Below are positions 61,022 to 64,000 of a stretch of DNA of 64,000 nucleotides, one piece after another. The number at the start of each line of letters is the position of its first letter. The stretch's first letter is position 1. The notes under the pieces are model-generated. The model worked only from the letters and a program-made list of their open reading frames with translations. It searched no databases and had not been told where the DNA came from. Origin of the DNA: Lepraria neglecta (lineage: Eukaryota > Ascomycota > Lecanoromycetes > Lecanorales > Stereocaulaceae). The position numbers were made by a program, and so were the translations under genes. The stretch spans positions 186,001 to 250,000 of the forward strand of contig CM065648.1 of assembly GCA_033220425.1 (NCBI GenBank), given 5' to 3'.

Positions 61022-62030
61022 ATGGCCGGCCCTATCAACAATGCAGCATTCTCCTGTTTCCCCAACGAGATCACCGAGGAAATCTTACAATATGTACTGC
61101 CGGAAGACCTCGAAAATCTTACCGGACCACAAGGCTCGAATCCCTGTTGAGAGGTTACTCAAAGATGTGCTTGTGAATCCGTATTCTGCCCGTTATATTA
61201 CAAGGTTCCGGAATAAGGACTCGCGTGATACGAAGAAGGAAAGAGGATGGACAAGAGAAGGAATAGAGGATGTCGATATGGAGATGTTCATTGCTGAAGC
61301 TTGTCCATCTGGAAGGCTTCTCCCTGGATTACGTGAGTGCCTTCAGCGCACTACCATCTACAAAGTCGGTCACAGCACCCGATTCCATCTACAGTAATGG
61401 CGCATCAAAGGGAGATATAGCACCGCCTCCACGCTGCTATGTCACCAATCTGGAGCTCTACGAAAGAATCGTTAGCCGTGGCGATCTTCATGATCTCCTG
61501 CCGAGGTGCAAAGACCAGCAGTCGTTAGCCTACTCACATATCAATTACTAAGAAACCTCCCACATCTTTGACGCATCTATAATACGACGCACTCTACTAG
61601 CCCGCACGACAGACACACTGCAGAAACTAACCCTCCTAGTCTCCGAGCAAAAGAGCTGCTTCATGGACTTACTCTAAGGTTTAACAGTTCTATAAGACCT
61701 CAGTATTAACTGCGATCTCTTCCTCCCAAGCCAGGGAATCGATATACTACCGAAACCTTATCACAACTGCTTCCCCGCTCGCTCCAAATCCTCGGCATCC
61801 ACAACGAAAACAGCTATATAGTGTCACGACCTGACCTAGGATAGGAGGCACAGTAGGATACTGTCATAAACCAACTTTGGTGCCAAGCCATTTAGGGCTG
61901 ATGCCGCATAAGTCAGAATTTGCAACACCAAATCCTGCAACTGACACATATTATTGAACCAACTAATCAGATCTCTCGATCCACCGACTGACTCGTGACA
62001 GATACTGACTGGATAAAATACTTGTCATGA
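61022..62030 (+). pseudogene. Broken F-box-type gene, split by an LTR-like insertion
   Basis: The ATG at 61,022 opens a frame with the F-box-like start FPNEITEEILQYVLPEDLEN, which ends at a TGA (61,148). In the next frame the text continues as VERLLKDVLVNPYSARYITR (about 61,145-61,210), typical of fungal F-box/LRR-like proteins. Further shifted pieces follow: TDTLQKLTLLVSEQKSCFMDL (about 61,610-61,675) and LPRSLQILGIHNENSYI (about 61,770-61,820). The 179-bp insertion at 61,822-62,000 interrupts it, and the frame resumes exactly with DTDWIKYLS-stop (62,001-62,030). Several frameshifts and stops make it a pseudogene. F-box proteins act as substrate adaptors of SCF ubiquitin ligases. Confidence 0.65.
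61822..62000. mobile_element. Small LTR-like insertion (solo LTR or MITE)
   Basis: A 179-bp unit starting TGTCACGACC and ending CTCGTGACA. The outer 8 bp are inverted repeats and ends are TG...CA, as in LTRs. It interrupts the F-box relic between adjacent codons. No clear 5-bp target duplication is visible (TATAG left, GATAC right). It is CA/TG-rich, so not RIP-mutated. Confidence 0.6.
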
Positions 62031-62359
62031 TAGATTGACGGGTGCGGTTAATACTAAGGAATAACGTCTATGGAGCCTTACTATTGCCTTTTTAAGAAAT
62101 AACCAATTATATCTATAGTCTATAGTATAGTCCTTACTAGATACCTCGTCTGCCACCAAAATTTCGTGTGTGGTAGCGTACCCTGAAAGTGCCTTAGCGT
62201 TCCCGCCAATGGTTCTGAAATCTATGGTAAAGCGGCAAGCAGATTCGACGATCCTGACCGCCAAGAACCCCCGTCGATATCTAATCGCTTGCACCAGATT
62301 TTCGATTGTTTGACTTTTCACTCAACAGCCTACCACTCCTTGTTGTTTAATATCTCACT
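62031..62359 (+). promoter_or_regulatory. Upstream region of the lipoyl synthase gene
   Basis: A 329-bp region. 62,070-62,150 is locally AT-rich with few CA/TG, like a scrap of RIP-mutated repeat. The part nearer the gene is normal and pyrimidine-rich before CACTATGG. Confidence 0.4.
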
Positions 62360-63592
62360 ATGGCGTCCAAAGCGACGAGACTACGGTGCCTTTACGCCCC
62401 TCCTATACCCACCGTTCGACCCCGCCTACACTCTACTCGTACCTTTGCCACCGCAGTCTCAGAACCTACAGAGTCCACCGCCCCGCCTACATCCACGACT
62501 CGCCGCTCCCCAACCACTTTCAAAGACCGTCTGAACGCAGGTCCTTCGCTATCAGACTTTGTCTCCCCTCCTCGTGAGGATGAAGAGCCTATGCTCGCCA
62601 CAGCTCTTGTTGGTCCAGCTGGCAAGCAAAAAGAGATTACCCGCCTACCCAGCTGGCTACAGACGCCCATTCCAAACAATGCAAATTACAAATCTATAAA
62701 ACGAGATCTTAGAGGCTTGAATTTACACACTGTTTGCGAAGAAGCTCGATGTCCGAACATCAGTGATTGCTGGGGCGGATCCGACAAAAGCGCTGCTACG
62801 GCTACAATCATGCTCATGGGTGATACATGCACGAGAGGATGCAGATTCTGCTCTGTCAAGACTTCGAAAGCGCCGTCACCACTTGACCCACATGAGCCTG
62901 AGCATACGGCGGAGGCACTGAAGCGATGGGGTTTGGGATACGTCGTGCTTACATCTGTTGATCGGGACGACCTAGCCGACGGCGGAGCAAATCATTTCGC
63001 AGAGACCATCATGAAGATAAAGAGTAAGGCGCCTGGTATGCTAGTGGAGGCATTGACGGGCGACTACGCTGGAGATCTGGAAATGGTGGCGAAGGTGGCG
63101 AGGAGTGGATTGGATGTCTATGCACACAATGTCGAGACAGTGGAGGAATTAACACCAATGGTGCGGGATCGAAGAGCGAAATTCAGGCAGAGTTTAAGTG
63201 TTCTGAAACATGCGAAGGAGGCCAAAGAAGGCTTGATCACAAAGACGAGTATCATGCTGGGACTGGGCGAGACACAGGATCAGCTTTGGGAGACATTGAA
63301 GGAGCTTCGAAACGTTGACGTCGACGTTGTTACCTTCGGACAATACATGCGACCTACGAAGCGACATATGCCCGTCCACACTTACGTAACTCCTGTCGTA
63401 TTCGAGACCTGGCGCCAACGAGCATTGGACATGGGATTCCTCTACTGTGCCAGCGGACCACTGGTACGGAGCTCTTACAAAGCGGGAGAAGCGTTCATCG
63501 AGAACGTGATCAAGAAAAGAGCTAGGAAGAACCAGACTGCGCTAGCCGAGGGAGCTATTACAAGTGGGTTCGAAACGACGAATGCCTCTTAG
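62360..63592 (+). CDS. LIP5: Lipoyl synthase, mitochondrial (radical SAM)
   Basis: Inserts two sulphur atoms into protein-bound octanoyl groups to make lipoyl cofactor for pyruvate and 2-oxoglutarate dehydrogenases and the glycine cleavage system, in the mitochondrial matrix. The frame is 410 codons without introns. Residues 1-30 are Arg/Ser/Thr-rich with almost no acidic residues, a mitochondrial presequence. Auxiliary [4Fe-4S] cluster: C126-x4-C131-x5-C137. Radical SAM cluster: C157-x3-C161-x2-C164. C-terminal RSSY at 370-373. Further family motifs: [14 protein letters not shown] (197-210), YAHNVETV (254-261), GLGET (301-305), FGQYMRPT (326-333). Length fits fungal homologues. The start at 62,360 has an A at -3 and gives a complete presequence. 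All key residues are present, so it is expected to be functional. Confidence 0.97.
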   Translation: MASKATRLRCLYAPPIPTVRPRLHSTRTFATAVSEPTESTAPPTSTTRRSPTTFKDRLNAGPSLSDFVSPPREDEEPMLATALVGPAGKQKEITRLPSWLQTPIPNNANYKSIKRDLRGLNLHTVCEEARCPNISDCWGGSDKSAATATIMLMGDTCTRGCRFCSVKTSKAPSPLDPHEPEHTAEALKRWGLGYVVLTSVDRDDLADGGANHFAETIMKIKSKAPGMLVEALTGDYAGDLEMVAKVARSGLDVYAHNVETVEELTPMVRDRRAKFRQSLSVLKHAKEAKEGLITKTSIMLGLGETQDQLWETLKELRNVDVDVVTFGQYMRPTKRHMPVHTYVTPVVFETWRQRALDMGFLYCASGPLVRSSYKAGEAFIENVIKKRARKNQTALAEGAITSGFETTNAS

Positions 63593-63897
63593 GCGACAGA
63601 AACCTTCGAATTATTTGCGATGACAGACAATTAGATTGGCGTTGATTCCGGAAAGCATTTACAGGCGTCTCTGGCATGGGAGGCTTCAACTGCCTAGCCA
63701 TTGGTGCATTTTCTGGCGGGCAAGAGCTGAGAATTGTAAATGATCTTGATTCTATGAGCCCAACAATACGCATAGAGAACTCTATTTCACTTTCTAATTT
63801 CGACTTCGTCCTATACTCACTTTCCCAGAGAAATTCTCTATCCCACCACACTATCAAAAGGATGTCAGACGCGCAGAGCTAACCCAACACTACCTCG
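63593..63897. other. Convergent intergenic region
   Basis: About 305 bp between the stop of the lipoyl synthase gene and the stop of the minus-strand gene at the window end. Short frames on both strands look incidental. Confidence 0.5.
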
Positions 63898-64000
63898 TCA
63901 TGAACCAGGCGGCACAATCTCCGTCAAATCCTTCGGCAAATTCAACTCAAAAGTCCCAGCACTCTCATTCTCCGAAACCTTCAAAAACAGGGACGCAGCC
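63898..64000 (-). CDS. 3' end of an unidentified gene (partial)
   Basis: The minus-strand frame from the window edge to a TGA at 63,900-63,898 reads SLFLKVSENE, then TFELNLPKDLTEIVPPGS-stop. Codon choice is typical of a real gene and the other frames contain stops or read poorly. Only about 34 residues are visible, too few to name a family. Confidence 0.5.
   Translation of the reverse strand, partial: AASLFLKVSENESAGTFELNLPKDLTEIVPPGS

Noticed and set aside
63194-63418. Minus-strand frame inside the lipoyl synthase gene
   Set aside because: Shadow of a conserved plus-strand coding sequence.

Overview
The window looks like a repeat island and its edge in a filamentous ascomycete (Pezizomycotina). 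Positions 1-55,988 are AT-rich and almost purely transposon-derived. Coding frames are recognisable but riddled with TAA/TAG where the families have Gln or Trp codons, and with Tyr where they have His or Cys. CpA/TpG is nearly absent (none in bases 1-120) while CpG survives. This is the signature of repeat-induced point mutation (RIP). From about 55,990 the base composition becomes ordinary and intact genes with short introns appear, including a mitochondrial lipoyl synthase. The species cannot be named from the sequence; an AT-isochore genome of the Dothideomycete type would fit.

The repeat island is nested. A Ty3/Gypsy pol fragment (D, 1-1,882) is cut by Helitron-like repeats (1,883-3,083). 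Chromodomain Ty3/Gypsy element A (3,144-9,850, TSD TAGGT) sits inside a repeated unit encoding a SNF2-type helicase (9,856-12,090; second copy 26,246-27,715). An autonomous Helitron2/Helentron-like element (16,108-25,846) carries a degraded Rep-helicase and is itself interrupted by two non-autonomous relatives, one in each orientation (17,793-19,278 and 20,177-21,393). A third relative lies at 29,818-30,832. Ty3/Gypsy element C is on the minus strand (31,757-39,020, TSD GATTA). It is followed by a Plavaka/KDZ-like transposase (about 41,100-44,300). Element B, sister of A, is at 45,527-52,202 (TSD TTAGA). Inverted Gypsy and Helitron remnants lie at 54,700-55,988.

The most unusual signal is that all three full-length LTR elements carry an extra ORF antisense to gag-pol, next to the 3' LTR. 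In A and B it encodes a Cys-rich, zinc-cluster-like motif followed by a predicted coiled coil. In C it is a phase-consistent spliced gene, with an acidic run followed by a Glu/Arg-rich helix.

The gene-bearing edge (56,584-64,000) holds a two-exon gene of unknown function (minus), a divergently arranged protein kinase with an FHA-like N-terminal region, a broken F-box-type gene split by a small LTR-like insertion, the lipoyl synthase gene, and the 3' end of an unidentified minus-strand gene. All frames were read by eye; alignments and profile searches were not possible.
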